Source of the DNA: Trichosporon coremiiforme
Taxonomy: Eukaryota > Basidiomycota > Tremellomycetes > Trichosporonales > Trichosporonaceae
DNA: 64,000 nt
Reading direction: 5' to 3'
NCBI GenBank assembly: GCA_039545355.1
Contig: BCJJ01000029.1
Span: 1 to 64,000 of the forward strand
Positions within the stretch are counted from its first letter, which is position 1; every line of letters starts with the position of its first letter. The position numbers and the translations under genes are program-made. Shown piece by piece: positions 9,367 to 18,317 of the stretch. The notes beneath the pieces were generated by a model that made no database searches, was not told the DNA's origin, and was given only the letters and a program-made list of their open reading frames with translations.

Positions 9367-11577
9367 TCATGAATAAACGATGGGCGTGTTGACGACGAGC
9401 GGCACGAAGCGCAGCGGAGTGTTCGCGGGCTCCTTTGGCTTGGGCTTGCTGTACTCGATCGGCGCGTTGACGACCAACGGGATGAAAGGGGGGCGTTCGT
9501 CCTGCGGCGTGACAATGATCAGATCGTCCTCCTCCGGCTCGATCGTGGGACTCAGGGCCGGCGTCGTCGGTTCGGCGGGCGAGAGCGTGACCGCCGACAT
9601 GCCCGCCAGGTCTGGCGTGTCCGTCAGCGCGAGGCTGGACATGGACAGGCTGTGCGACAGCGCCTGGTGGCTCTGGCTGGCGGGCGAGCGCGTCCGCAGG
9701 CTGAGCATGCTCTGCTTCTGCCGCAGGCCGTGGAGCTGCTGGAGCTGCCTCTGCTTCTCTTCCCTGGAGACCGGCGGGGTAGGAAGATTGATGAGCGACT
9801 TGCGCTTCGCGGCCGCATTTGCCTTGGAGACGGCGGCAGGGGTCGTGTCCATGGATCGGACGGGCAGGGGGAACCAGCGCTGCTCGTTGAACTCGTCGGT
9901 CACGTTCGGCACCTTGCCCGGGGGATAGAAGGGCTTCTCGCGTCGCTCGGCCGCACGCTGCATGACCTGCTCCGCCTTGGCGAGGTAGCTCTGCAGCGGG
10001 CGCTTCATGTAGCTCTGCGCCAGCTTGGCCTTGAGCTTGGCGCCGGTCTGCAGCCGCTGCTGCGCGCCGAAACGCAGCCACAGGTCCTCGAGCCCGAGCG
10101 GGCGGCGGGGCGAGGCGGCGCACACCCACGATCCGGCCTCGGGGTCGAAGCGGTAGTCGGGCAGGAGGTTGTGGCCCAGCGTCGCGATCAGGCGCACTGC
10201 GGCGATGATGTAGTCCACTTCCTCGTCCGAGTGGAGGTAGTTGAACGAGATGCGGACCCACCCAGGCTTGATGCCCTCGTACCCCTGGAGGATTGGGTGG
10301 CGGATCGCCTCGCTCTGCGCCTTGGTGTACGAGAACAGCAGGTGTCCGTAGGGCCCGGTACAAGAGCACCCCGATCGGGCCTGGATGCCGAACAGATCGT
10401 TCAGGAGCGCGACGACAAAGTTGTGGTGCACGAGCTGGCCGCGGGTGTACGCCAGCGTGAAGGAAATGGTGGACACGCGGTCGGCGCCCGTGTCGCGGAG
10501 GATCTGGATCTGGGGCACCTGGCGCCAGGCAGCGAGCGCGCGCTGGACAAAATCCCACTCGCGCCGCTGGATCACGGCGGCGCCGACGGCGTCTCGCAGC
10601 CGGAACGCGAGGCCGGCGCGGATACTCTCGAGGATGGCAGGCGTGCCGCCCTCCTCCCTGTGCTCGAGCGAGTTGGTGTAGTCGACGACGTCGGGGCCCA
10701 CAAAGTCGACGGTCCCCCCGCCGGGGATTGCGGGGCGCACGCCTGCCAGGTCCGAGCGGCGCACGAACGCATCGCGCACGACCAGCACGCCGGGCGTGCC
10801 CGCCCCGCCGGGGAGCTTGTGCGGGGAGATGAAGAGGGCGTCCGCCTCGCCGAGCGAGACAGGGAGGTGCGGCGCGGCAGCCGCACAGTCCCAGCACGAG
10901 TAGGCGCCGTGCGCCTTGAGCAGCGCCGTCAGCGCCAGCATGTCGCTGATGATGCCGGTGACATTGGAGGCGGCGGAGAAGGAGCCGATCTTGAGGGGCC
11001 GGTCGGCGTGGCGCACCAGCTGGCGCTCGAGCTCGGCCGCGTCAATGTTGCCCCTCTCGTCCTCGGGGATGAGGACGACGTCGGCAATGGTGGCCCGCCA
11101 GGGGAGGTCGTTTGAGTGGTGCTCGTAGGGCCCGACGAAGACGACGGGGCGGTGGTGGGGCGGGATCTGGGAGTCGAAGCCGAACCGCGCGTCCAGCTGG
11201 GAGGGGATGCGGAGCCCGATCATGCCGATCAGCTTGTCAACGGCGGCGGTCGTGCCCGAGCCGCAGAAGATGAGGGACGTGCCCTCCCCGGCGCCGACGG
11301 ACTGTTTGATCCACGCCCGGGCGTCCTCCCGGAACCGCGTCGTCTGCTGCGCCGTCCAGGACGCCTCCGAGTGCGTGTTCGCGTACGTCGGCATGACGCC
11401 CAGCACGAGCATCTCCTCGAGGCCCAGCAGCGTCGTTCCCGACGCCGTCGAGTCGGCGTGCAGCAGAGGCACCTGGTAGTGCGTCCCGTCGATGCGGGTG
11501 CGGTGGCCGATTGTGCTCTCCCGGATCGAGGCGATCAGCGGGGACTCGCTCTTCTCCTTGCGGGATCGAGAGAACAT
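9367..11577 (-). CDS. Class V aminotransferase / cysteine desulfurase-like PLP protein
   Basis: Single-exon gene of 736 aa. Residues about 30-500 form an aminotransferase class V fold (SufS/IscS/selenocysteine lyase group). FCGSGTTAAVDKLIG near the N terminus contacts the PLP phosphate; GPYEHHSNDLPW and WDCAAAAPHLP are typical; ISPHKLPGG holds the PLP Lys254. RSGCSCTGPYGH (Cys404, Cys406) lies where SufS/IscS-type enzymes carry the catalytic Cys loop. The family removes sulfur, selenium or an amino group from small amino acids; the substrate here cannot be told. A C-terminal extension of about 230 aa is low in complexity and ends in two copies of an F[IV]PLVVN[AT]PI.YS repeat. No targeting signal is clear. 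It is not the mitochondrial Nfs1, which is shorter and lacks this tail. Confidence 0.82.
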   Translation of the reverse strand: MFSRSRKEKSESPLIASIRESTIGHRTRIDGTHYQVPLLHADSTASGTTLLGLEEMLVLGVMPTYANTHSEASWTAQQTTRFREDARAWIKQSVGAGEGTSLIFCGSGTTAAVDKLIGMIGLRIPSQLDARFGFDSQIPPHHRPVVFVGPYEHHSNDLPWRATIADVVLIPEDERGNIDAAELERQLVRHADRPLKIGSFSAASNVTGIISDMLALTALLKAHGAYSCWDCAAAAPHLPVSLGEADALFISPHKLPGGAGTPGVLVVRDAFVRRSDLAGVRPAIPGGGTVDFVGPDVVDYTNSLEHREEGGTPAILESIRAGLAFRLRDAVGAAVIQRREWDFVQRALAAWRQVPQIQILRDTGADRVSTISFTLAYTRGQLVHHNFVVALLNDLFGIQARSGCSCTGPYGHLLFSYTKAQSEAIRHPILQGYEGIKPGWVRISFNYLHSDEEVDYIIAAVRLIATLGHNLLPDYRFDPEAGSWVCAASPRRPLGLEDLWLRFGAQQRLQTGAKLKAKLAQSYMKRPLQSYLAKAEQVMQRAAERREKPFYPPGKVPNVTDEFNEQRWFPLPVRSMDTTPAAVSKANAAAKRKSLINLPTPPVSREEKQRQLQQLHGLRQKQSMLSLRTRSPASQSHQALSHSLSMSSLALTDTPDLAGMSAVTLSPAEPTTPALSPTIEPEEDDLIIVTPQDERPPFIPLVVNAPIEYSKPKPKEPANTPLRFVPLVVNTPIVYS

Positions 11578-11620
11578 GGTATTTCGGTAGGTAGTGCACA
11601 GCTCGTCCTGCCCGCGTTGC

Positions 11621-11628
11621 TATATATA
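11621..11628 (-). promoter_or_regulatory. TATA box of the class V aminotransferase gene
   Basis: TATATATA lies about 45 bp upstream of the minus-strand ATG at 11577, the same spacing as for P450nor and the acyl-CoA ligase gene. Confidence 0.6.
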
Positions 11629-11649
11629 CGCGCGCGCCAGTTCTGCTAG

Positions 11650-13960
11650 ACTCTGCCATTCCGAAAGGATTACTCTTCGCCTGTTTGTTCCAGGCATAGC
11701 TCAGGTCATTCAGGCTCAACCTACCCGCGAGGCTTAACGTCTAAGCCTCTGCTGGAGAAAATACGAAAGATCGCCGCATCAGCATACCACATGACCTCCT
11801 CCAGTGCAACTCCTGCAGAGCATTGCCAACGCCGAGTGCCAACGTTGAGGGAAAGGCCAAGGGCAAGAGGGCTACACTGGGGCTGGGTCGGGGCCGCTTC
11901 GAGGGCTGCGTCGAGGGCTGCGTCGAGGGCTCCCACTGTGAGACACAGGAAGATTCCTGCCCACAAAGGCACGATTCTGCTCCTCGGCACCCCCACGAAC
12001 CTTCGAGCTTGATCTTGGTGAGCCTGAGCGCCGAGGCGCTGGCACTGTGCGTGCAGGTGCGCAAGGAGAAAGGAGGACACAGGGGCAATGGTGGCGGCCC
12101 GAGCTTGCGGTGCAAGCATGGGTCGACGGGGTCTGCGGCCCGCTGGGACGACGACGGTATCCTGGAGTAGCTTGCGGCTAGGTTCAGTGAATGGAGTACT
12201 CGTCCTCGGAAGCACGAACGACCGACATCCGCAGGCACGGCGTGTCCTATCCTGATGCTGCAATATCGCAGGAGAGACAGGAGCGGTGCTGTAAGCTTGA
12301 GATGATTATCGGCAAATAAAGTCTGGGCGTGCCAGGATATGCAACGCAGGGGAGTAGGAGCCACAGCCGCCACGCCCTGGTGAGCTTGTCAGAGCGTGCA
12401 GTGCCCCGTGGGTAACGTTATTGTCCCATCAGGGCGGCCCAAAAGCAAATGCCCAAACGTCCAACTGCCTTGATGCACCAAATCCCTCCCCCGCACCATG
12501 GCGCTACGGCACCACGGGCCGAGTGTGCGAATGAAATCACCTGAAGTACGTGAGCTATTTTAATATTCTTAATGACATGTTGCGAACCCTGGGTGGGACC
12601 GAGGGACCCACTGCAAGGCGACGCGCGCGCGTAACGCTCGTGCGATATGAGAGTTGCAGGGTCGTCCTCTCGTTGGGTCGCCCATGAGCGGTCCGGTGTG
12701 TTAGAGCAGGCATTACGACGTTTACGACCTTGCCGTCAGCGGCCTGGCTGCGACTCGGCTGTTCAAATCCTGGGTACGCTTCGAGCATTTCGGGTCCAAG
12801 CCGGGTTTCCCGTCGGCGTTGCATTGCTGAATGATTGGCCTCCTGGCCGCGATGCTGCTGTAACTCTCGCTGTTCTCGTAAAGGAGGATCCTCCAATGGG
12901 CGTGTTTGATCGCCTGAAATTGGGAGCAAGTCCCGGGTGGGCCATCTCGGTCGCACGCTTGCAGGGTAGAGGAGGATTGGGGGTCATCTGGACTTGCGAC
13001 GTCCCCGTTGTGGTCCACGTTCGCTCTACCCCACTTCGGATGGAGGGTGCACTCAGGTGATCCGCCGAGGTCCCTTTGGGGGCCGTTCGATGCATCGGGC
13101 ATGCAGACGTCGTGGGCGGCGGTGGCTTGTCAGATGGCCGTGTCCGTGTCCGACGGGGTGCATGTACGACTGGTTGCAGCATAGGTAGTCACAGACCTTG
13201 TCAGGAACAACACATGCAATATTCCGCAGGTATGGACCGCAAGCGAGGAACCAGGAACTCTGTTGCGGGTACTGATTGCACCTCTCACGCACTCTTACGG
13301 CGTCGTCTCAGAATAGTCGCCGCTGCGTGGGAGAAGGCTCATCGCACGGTCTTGCAGCACGGTGGTAGGGCGGCCCACAGTCTGGTCCGACGTCGGCATC
13401 TCTGGCGCAGGCGGTCAGCAAGGGGGCGCTGACGAGAAACCTTCGAGAACCCAACGAGAAGGCGAGGAAAAGGGGCAGTCGTCAACGTTTGCGGCGTGCC
13501 AGCTCGACCTTTTCGTCTTCTGCGCCGCACAATTCGACAGCGGTACAGCGATGCGACGTTTCACGACCCGAATCGTTTCGCTTAGCATCTGCCGGTTTCT
13601 GTCTGAGTTGTTTCTAGCCCATATGAGTTGTTACATGGTCGAATGCGCATTGAAGGGCGTGCTTGGGCTCTTCGTAGCCCTCGAGCGGCCGTACCACGTG
13701 ATCCAGGCTTCGACTCGGTCGTTTTCAGTTGCGTGCTCTTGTCGGCGTCGTTTGATTCGACCGCAGTGCCGACCTCGGACGCCTCTGACGCCCCAGACGA
13801 CGCCGCGTCGACGCCGAGTCCGGGGCCCTCCAATGGCAGCACTATGCAGACCTCGCTGATTCCGAGCTTCGCTGGTGGTGATGGTGTTATCAAGGCGTGA
13901 TCAGTGGAATTGTCCGACGACGACCACGGACGAGCGGGCAAGTGCCTAGACAGTGATACT
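11650..13960. other. Gene-poor intergenic region
   Basis: About 2.3 kb between divergently transcribed genes. Open frames exist on both strands but none shows a conserved motif, a plausible exon structure or a codon pattern like the neighbours. A 12-bp tandem repeat lies at 11900-11931. No RNA gene was recognised; GTTCAAATC near 12759 looks like a tRNA T-loop but has no arms around it. Confidence 0.5.
11900..11931 (+). repeat. 12-bp tandem repeat, about 2.7 units
   Basis: CGAGGGCTGCGT occurs twice in full and then as CGAGGGCT. It lies in non-coding sequence; both strands stay open across it because of the repeat, which should not be taken as a gene. Confidence 0.75.
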
Positions 13961-13961
13961 G

Positions 13962-13968
13962 TATAAAA
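13962..13968 (+). promoter_or_regulatory. TATA box of the acyl-CoA ligase-like gene
   Basis: TATAAAA lies about 50 bp upstream of the ATG at 14015. Confidence 0.6.
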
Positions 13969-14014
13969 GTCGTGCGCAGCATGAGACGAGGACGCATACA
14001 CAGGACCATACACG

Positions 14015-15679
14015 ATGCCCGCGATCTACAAGTCCGACTACCCCGCTCCGCCGCTGCCGACGTGCTCCATATTCCACTACCTGTTCCCGGCCGTCGACGG
14101 GCAGTCGCCGCTCGAGCGCTTCGACCCCTCCCTCCCGGCGTACATTGACGGTCTCGACGGGCGGGTTCTCACCCGCGGCGAGCTGCGTGACGGTGCGACC
14201 CGCCTCGCGGGTGGACTGCGCCAGCTCGGGCTCGACCGCGAGGACGTCGCGCTGCTCTGGGGTGTCAACTCGCTCGAGTGGGCCAAGGCCGTGTACGGCT
14301 GCATGGCTGGCGGCCTGACCGTCTCGCCGGCCAACGTCGCGTACTCGCCCAAGGAACTCGCGCACCAGATCAACAACTCGGGCGCCCAGATCGCCTTCGT
14401 CGACGAGGCGCTGCTGCCCCGCTTCAACGAGGCGCGGCCGCTGCTCGAGCGCGACTTCCCGCCCGAGCGCGTCATCCTCCTCTCGAAGACCCCCGTCGCC
14501 GGCCCGCACCGCTCCGTCACTGAGATCACCGGCGAGCCGACCGAGGAGTTCTTCGACGGCGAGCGGAGCCACACGACCGCTTGGTTGTGCTACTCGTCCG
14601 GCACGACCGGCCTGCCGAAGGGAGTCGAGACGACGCACTACAACTCGACCTCGGAGCTGCAGGCGCTGAACGTGGGCGCGCGCCAGATCCAATCCGGGCA
14701 CGACGTCGTGCTCGGCGTGCTCCCCTTCTCGCACATTTATGGCCTCGGCATGGTTTTCCTGCAGACGATCGCGCAGGGCTGTCCCGTCGTCATCCTGCCG
14801 CGGTTCCAGGAGATCCCCGCGCTCGAGGCCATCCAGCGCTTCCGCGTCACGCATGCGCTGTTCGTGCCGCCCATCATCCTGACGCTTCTCAACTCGCCCA
14901 ACGTGCGCAAGTACGACCTCTCCTCGCTCGAGACAATCACGTCGGGCGCTGCGCCGCTGGGCGGCGAGATCGCCGACGCCTTCGGCAAGCTGCTCCCCGG
15001 CGTTGTCATCATCCAGGCGTACGGCATCACGGAGACGTCGCCTGTCGTGTGCACTGCGCGCGCGGACGAGTTCGCCGCGCGCCCGGGTGCAGTCGCGACG
15101 TGCGGCAAGCTCCTGCCGAATTACGAGGCGCGCCTGGTGGCCGACGGCGCCGACGTGCCTGCCGGCGAGCGGGGCGAGATTTGGGTCCGCGGCCCAACCG
15201 TGATGAAGGGATACCTGAAGAACCGGGAGGCGACGCGCAAGGCCATCGCCCCGGGGAACTGGTACCAGACCGGCGACATTGCGGTGCGCGACGCGGACGG
15301 GTGGTACACCATCGTCGACCGCGTCAAGGAGCTCATCAAGTACAAGGGCTTCCAGGTGCCGCCGGCCGAGCTCGAGGCGCTGCTGCTGCTCCACCCAGAT
15401 GTCGTCGATGCGGGGGTCGTGGGCGTATACGACGCGAGCCAGGCGACGGAGCTCCCGCGAGCGTACATTGTTGCCCGCGACGGCGCCGAGACGTCCGCCC
15501 TCGGTCGCAACGTTGCTGCCTGGGTCGCTGCTCAGGCTGCAAGCCACAAGCGCCTGCGTGGAGGAGTCGTCATCATTGACCAGGTGCCGAAGAGCGCGGC
15601 GGGCAAGATCCTCCGGAAAGAGCTGCGCGTGCGGGCACAGGCCGAGCTGGAGCAGGCGCGGGGACAGGCGAACTTGTAA
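14015..15679 (+). CDS. 4-coumarate-CoA ligase-like / acyl-CoA synthetase (ANL family)
   Basis: Single-exon gene of 554 aa, usual for 4CL-type ligases. The AMP/phosphate motif CYSSGTTGLPKGVETTH is near residue 190, AYGITETSPVV near 335, the adenylate-binding YQTGDIAVRD near 425, DRVKELIKYKGFQVPPAELE near 435-454, and the C-terminal catalytic Lys lies in KSAAGKILRKELR. It should adenylate a carboxylic acid with ATP and transfer it to CoA; the acid (aromatic or fatty) cannot be told. The protein ends in ANL, which resembles the weak peroxisomal signal KANL of catalase but lacks the Lys. It lies 355 bp upstream of P450nor on the same strand. A functional tie to the NO genes is not evident. Confidence 0.9.
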   Translation: MPAIYKSDYPAPPLPTCSIFHYLFPAVDGQSPLERFDPSLPAYIDGLDGRVLTRGELRDGATRLAGGLRQLGLDREDVALLWGVNSLEWAKAVYGCMAGGLTVSPANVAYSPKELAHQINNSGAQIAFVDEALLPRFNEARPLLERDFPPERVILLSKTPVAGPHRSVTEITGEPTEEFFDGERSHTTAWLCYSSGTTGLPKGVETTHYNSTSELQALNVGARQIQSGHDVVLGVLPFSHIYGLGMVFLQTIAQGCPVVILPRFQEIPALEAIQRFRVTHALFVPPIILTLLNSPNVRKYDLSSLETITSGAAPLGGEIADAFGKLLPGVVIIQAYGITETSPVVCTARADEFAARPGAVATCGKLLPNYEARLVADGADVPAGERGEIWVRGPTVMKGYLKNREATRKAIAPGNWYQTGDIAVRDADGWYTIVDRVKELIKYKGFQVPPAELEALLLLHPDVVDAGVVGVYDASQATELPRAYIVARDGAETSALGRNVAAWVAAQAASHKRLRGGVVIIDQVPKSAAGKILRKELRVRAQAELEQARGQANL

Positions 15680-15990
15680 ATAGACAGTAGACGACACTAG
15701 ACACATGTATCAGTATGAGAATCAGCGTTGAGACCATTGGCCGTTGTCAGTTGCCGATGGTCGGTGGGGAGCGAGGTTGCCGAGGTGGATCAGGTTCCCG
15801 AAGGTGCGAAGAATCTGCTGACCCCGTGAACGTCGGAAAGTCGGAATGATACCGCCCAGATCTGATGGCGCACCGGGCGTGCTTCTTTCTCACACTGCGG
15901 TGGTGGTGAGACAACGTCGTCAAGTGCGACCTCCTCCGCAGCTGACTGACGCATTACCCATTGCTGGAGCAGCAGTGAGACGTTCCCATG

Positions 15991-15999
15991 CATAAAAGC
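15991..15999 (+). promoter_or_regulatory. TATA-like box of P450nor
   Basis: CATAAAAGC lies about 40 bp before the P450nor ATG at 16035. The 355-bp gap to the upstream gene should contain the promoter. Oxygen- or nitrate-responsive control would fit the enzyme family, but no known binding site is clear. Confidence 0.45.
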
Positions 16000-16034
16000 A
16001 GCTCTCCTCGGACCAGGCCAAGAGCAACGCAACA

Positions 16035-17285
16035 ATGATGCTCACCCGCCTTGGCCTCCGCCCACTCAACTCCTTCACTCGCGCTCTGTCCACGAGGGCC
16101 GCGCCCAAGTTCCCCTTCGCCCGCGCCAGTGGTATGGAGCCGCCCGCCGAGTTTGCGACTCTGCGCGCGACCAACCCCGTCTCGCAGGTGCAGCTGTACG
16201 ACGGCTCCCTCGCCTGGCTCGTCACCAAGTACGAGGACGTGATCAAGGTCGCGACCGACGAGCGCCTGTCCAAGGTCCGCACCCGTCCCGGATTCCCTGA
16301 GCTCAGCGCCGGCGGCAAGGCTGCCGCCCAGGCCCAGCCGACTTTCGTCGACATGGACGCGCCCGACCACATGAAGCAGCGCGGCCTCGTCGAGGCCTTC
16401 TTCACGCCCGAGTACGTCGAGGGGCTGAAGCCCTACATCCAGAGCGTCATCGACGAGGCGCTCGACAAGATGGCCGCGAAGACGCAGCCTGCGGACTTGG
16501 TTTCCGAGTTCGCCCTGATCGTGCCCTCCTACGTCATTTACACAATCCTCGGCGTGCCGCTCAAGGACCTCGAGTTCCTCACTCTGCAGAACGCGATTCG
16601 CACGAACGGCTCGTCGACTGCGCGCGAGGCGAGCGCGGCCTCGGCCGGTCTGCTCGAGTACCTCGGCAAGCTCGTCGATGCGCGCATGGACGAGCCCAAG
16701 GACGACCTCGTCAGCACCCTGTGCAAGGCCGTCGCGGCTGGCAAGCTCGACCGCACGAGTGCGGTGCAGGTGGCGTTCCTGCTCCTCGTCGCCGGCAACG
16801 CGACCATGGTCAACATGATTGCGCTCGGCGTAGCCACGCTGGCCAAGTACCCCTCGCAGCTCGAGCTGCTCAAGGCCGACCCCTCGCTGGCCGCCAACAT
16901 GGTGCAGGAACTGTGCCGTTACCACACCGCCAGCGCTATGGCGCTGAAGCGCGTCGCGCTCGAGGACATTGTCCTCGCTGGCCAGACCATCAAGGCCGGC
17001 GAGGGCATCATCGCGAGTAACTACAGCGGCAACCGCGACGCGGATGCGTTCAAGGACCCTGACGTGTTCGACATTCGCCGCACGTTTGACAAGGACCCGC
17101 TCGCCTTCGGGTGGGGTCCCCACCGCTGCATCGCCGAGACGCTCGCCAAGGTCGAGCTCACGGCCGTGTTTGAGACGCTGTACAAGCGCTTGCCCAACTT
17201 GAAGCCCGCAGTGCCCCTCGAGGACATTGCCTACAGCCCCCTGGACAAGGACGTCGGCATCGTCGAGCTCCCCGTCACGTGGTAG
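16035..17285 (+). CDS. CYP55A: P450nor, nitric oxide reductase (CYP55 family)
   Basis: Single-exon gene of 416 aa. After an Arg-rich presequence of about 24 residues ([19 protein letters not shown]), the protein matches the fungal P450nor family across its length: [50 protein letters not shown], the I-helix [17 protein letters not shown] and the haem motif [11 protein letters not shown] with ligand Cys365. P450nor reduces two NO to N2O using NAD(P)H directly, without a redox partner, in fungal denitrification or NO detoxification. The presequence implies a mitochondrial form. In the B' helix the order is Ser91-Ala-Gly93; Gly stands where the Fusarium enzyme has Ser75, a position tied to NADH versus NADPH choice. 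Followed by a hemerythrin gene 378 bp downstream on the same strand. Confidence 0.97.
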   Translation: MMLTRLGLRPLNSFTRALSTRAAPKFPFARASGMEPPAEFATLRATNPVSQVQLYDGSLAWLVTKYEDVIKVATDERLSKVRTRPGFPELSAGGKAAAQAQPTFVDMDAPDHMKQRGLVEAFFTPEYVEGLKPYIQSVIDEALDKMAAKTQPADLVSEFALIVPSYVIYTILGVPLKDLEFLTLQNAIRTNGSSTAREASAASAGLLEYLGKLVDARMDEPKDDLVSTLCKAVAAGKLDRTSAVQVAFLLLVAGNATMVNMIALGVATLAKYPSQLELLKADPSLAANMVQELCRYHTASAMALKRVALEDIVLAGQTIKAGEGIIASNYSGNRDADAFKDPDVFDIRRTFDKDPLAFGWGPHRCIAETLAKVELTAVFETLYKRLPNLKPAVPLEDIAYSPLDKDVGIVELPVTW

Positions 17286-17536
17286 TATGTTACAGTTGAG
17301 ATGGGGTGAAACGTGAAGACAGGAAAGATTAAAGTATGCAACGGAATGTGTATCGCTTTGTCAGCAGCGAGAGCAGAGACTGATCGTGATCAGGCACACT
17401 CTCTGATATGCTTCCAAGCCCATTGGACGCATGCATGGGTGGCTTACAGATCAAAGAGAAGAGGGAGGCGTTGAGTGTTCGGTGATCAAGTCACCCCGAG
17501 ATAAGATTAGTCAGCAGCGGAATCGCAGAGGTTCGG

Positions 17537-17546
17537 GAATATTCCG
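17537..17546. promoter_or_regulatory. Palindrome GGAATATTCC upstream of the hemerythrin gene
   Basis: A perfect 10-bp palindrome inside a CGG...CGG context, about 118 bp before the ATG at 17664. It could be a binding site for a dimeric regulator; no regulator is known from this sequence. Confidence 0.35.
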
Positions 17547-17612
17547 GCGAATTTTCACCTCGGCCACTGACAAATAACCCACTCCTCCATCCCCGACCCT
17601 CGTCTTTCGATG

Positions 17613-17621
17613 CATATATAA
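17613..17621 (+). promoter_or_regulatory. TATA box of the hemerythrin gene
   Basis: CATATATAA about 45 bp upstream of the ATG at 17664. Confidence 0.55.
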
Positions 17622-17663
17622 CGAGCGCGCAGCTCGATCGCCTTCTGTTTCCTCGAAACTTTC

Positions 17664-18317
17664 ATGTTCCGCAACGCTGCGCGACACACCGCTCAACACA
17701 TCACTCGAAACACCCCCAAAACAGCTAGAAACATCGCACGAATGACTACCTCTGCGCCCAACAACAAGGCTGCCGAAGACGCGGCCGCCGCCCGCCGCCG
17801 CATGGACATGGAGACGATCAAGGCGCACTTCCGCCTCTCCCCCTCGGCCGAGGAGATGGCCTGGCGCGCGCCCTCCGATGGCATGACGGGCTTCCACAAC
17901 TCCCACAAGTGGGAGTTCAACCACGCCTACCAGCACGCCGACGACCTGGACCACAAGCCGCTTGCGTCTTTCCTGCGACAGTGCTACGGCCTCGTCGTGC
18001 ACCTCGGCAACCACCACCGGATTGAGGAGGCGCACATCTTCCCGCTGCTCGCGCACAAGCACCCCTCCTTTGCGCGCAACGCCGAGCACGAGGACTACCA
18101 CCACCAGATCCACGACGGGCTCGAGCGCTACTCCAAGTTCCTCCGCGAGGGCATCGACGACCCGAGCAAGTACTCGCCCGCCAAGCTGCGCGAGATCCTC
18201 GACTCGTTCCGCAAGCCGCTGTTCGAGCACCTCGACAAGGAGGTTGAGGACCTCCGGCCCGAGAACCTGAAGAAGCACGGATTCACTCTCGCCGAGATCC
18301 GCCGCCTTCCCTTCTAA
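17664..18317 (+). CDS. Hemerythrin (HHE) domain protein, probably mitochondrial
   Basis: Single exon, 217 aa from the first ATG. The first about 26 residues (MFRNAARHTAQHITRN...) are rich in Arg, Thr and Ala and lack acids, like a mitochondrial presequence; a second ATG at 17742 would give a form without it. The HHE four-helix bundle spans about residues 70-200, with iron-ligand candidates in NSHKWEFNH, HLGNHHRIEEAHIFP, EHEDYHHQIH and FEHLDKEVEDL. The family binds a di-iron centre and carries or senses O2, NO or iron; bacterial relatives such as YtfE/Ric act in recovery from nitrosative damage. The position right after P450nor suggests a shared role in NO handling, which is inference. Confidence 0.88.
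   Translation: MFRNAARHTAQHITRNTPKTARNIARMTTSAPNNKAAEDAAAARRRMDMETIKAHFRLSPSAEEMAWRAPSDGMTGFHNSHKWEFNHAYQHADDLDHKPLASFLRQCYGLVVHLGNHHRIEEAHIFPLLAHKHPSFARNAEHEDYHHQIHDGLERYSKFLREGIDDPSKYSPAKLREILDSFRKPLFEHLDKEVEDLRPENLKKHGFTLAEIRRLPF

Noticed and set aside
12740..12790. GTTCAAATCC resembling a tRNA T-loop
   Set aside because: Flanking bases do not form T, anticodon or acceptor stems.
13946..15706. A 586-codon open frame antisense to the acyl-CoA ligase gene
   Set aside because: Composition is Arg/Val/Asp/Glu-biased as expected for the complement of GC-rich codons; the plus strand has all ANL motifs.
14015..18317. Secondary-metabolite cluster formed by the ligase, P450 and hemerythrin genes
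   Set aside because: The P450 is a P450nor, which acts on NO and not on organic substrates, and no synthase or transporter is adjacent.
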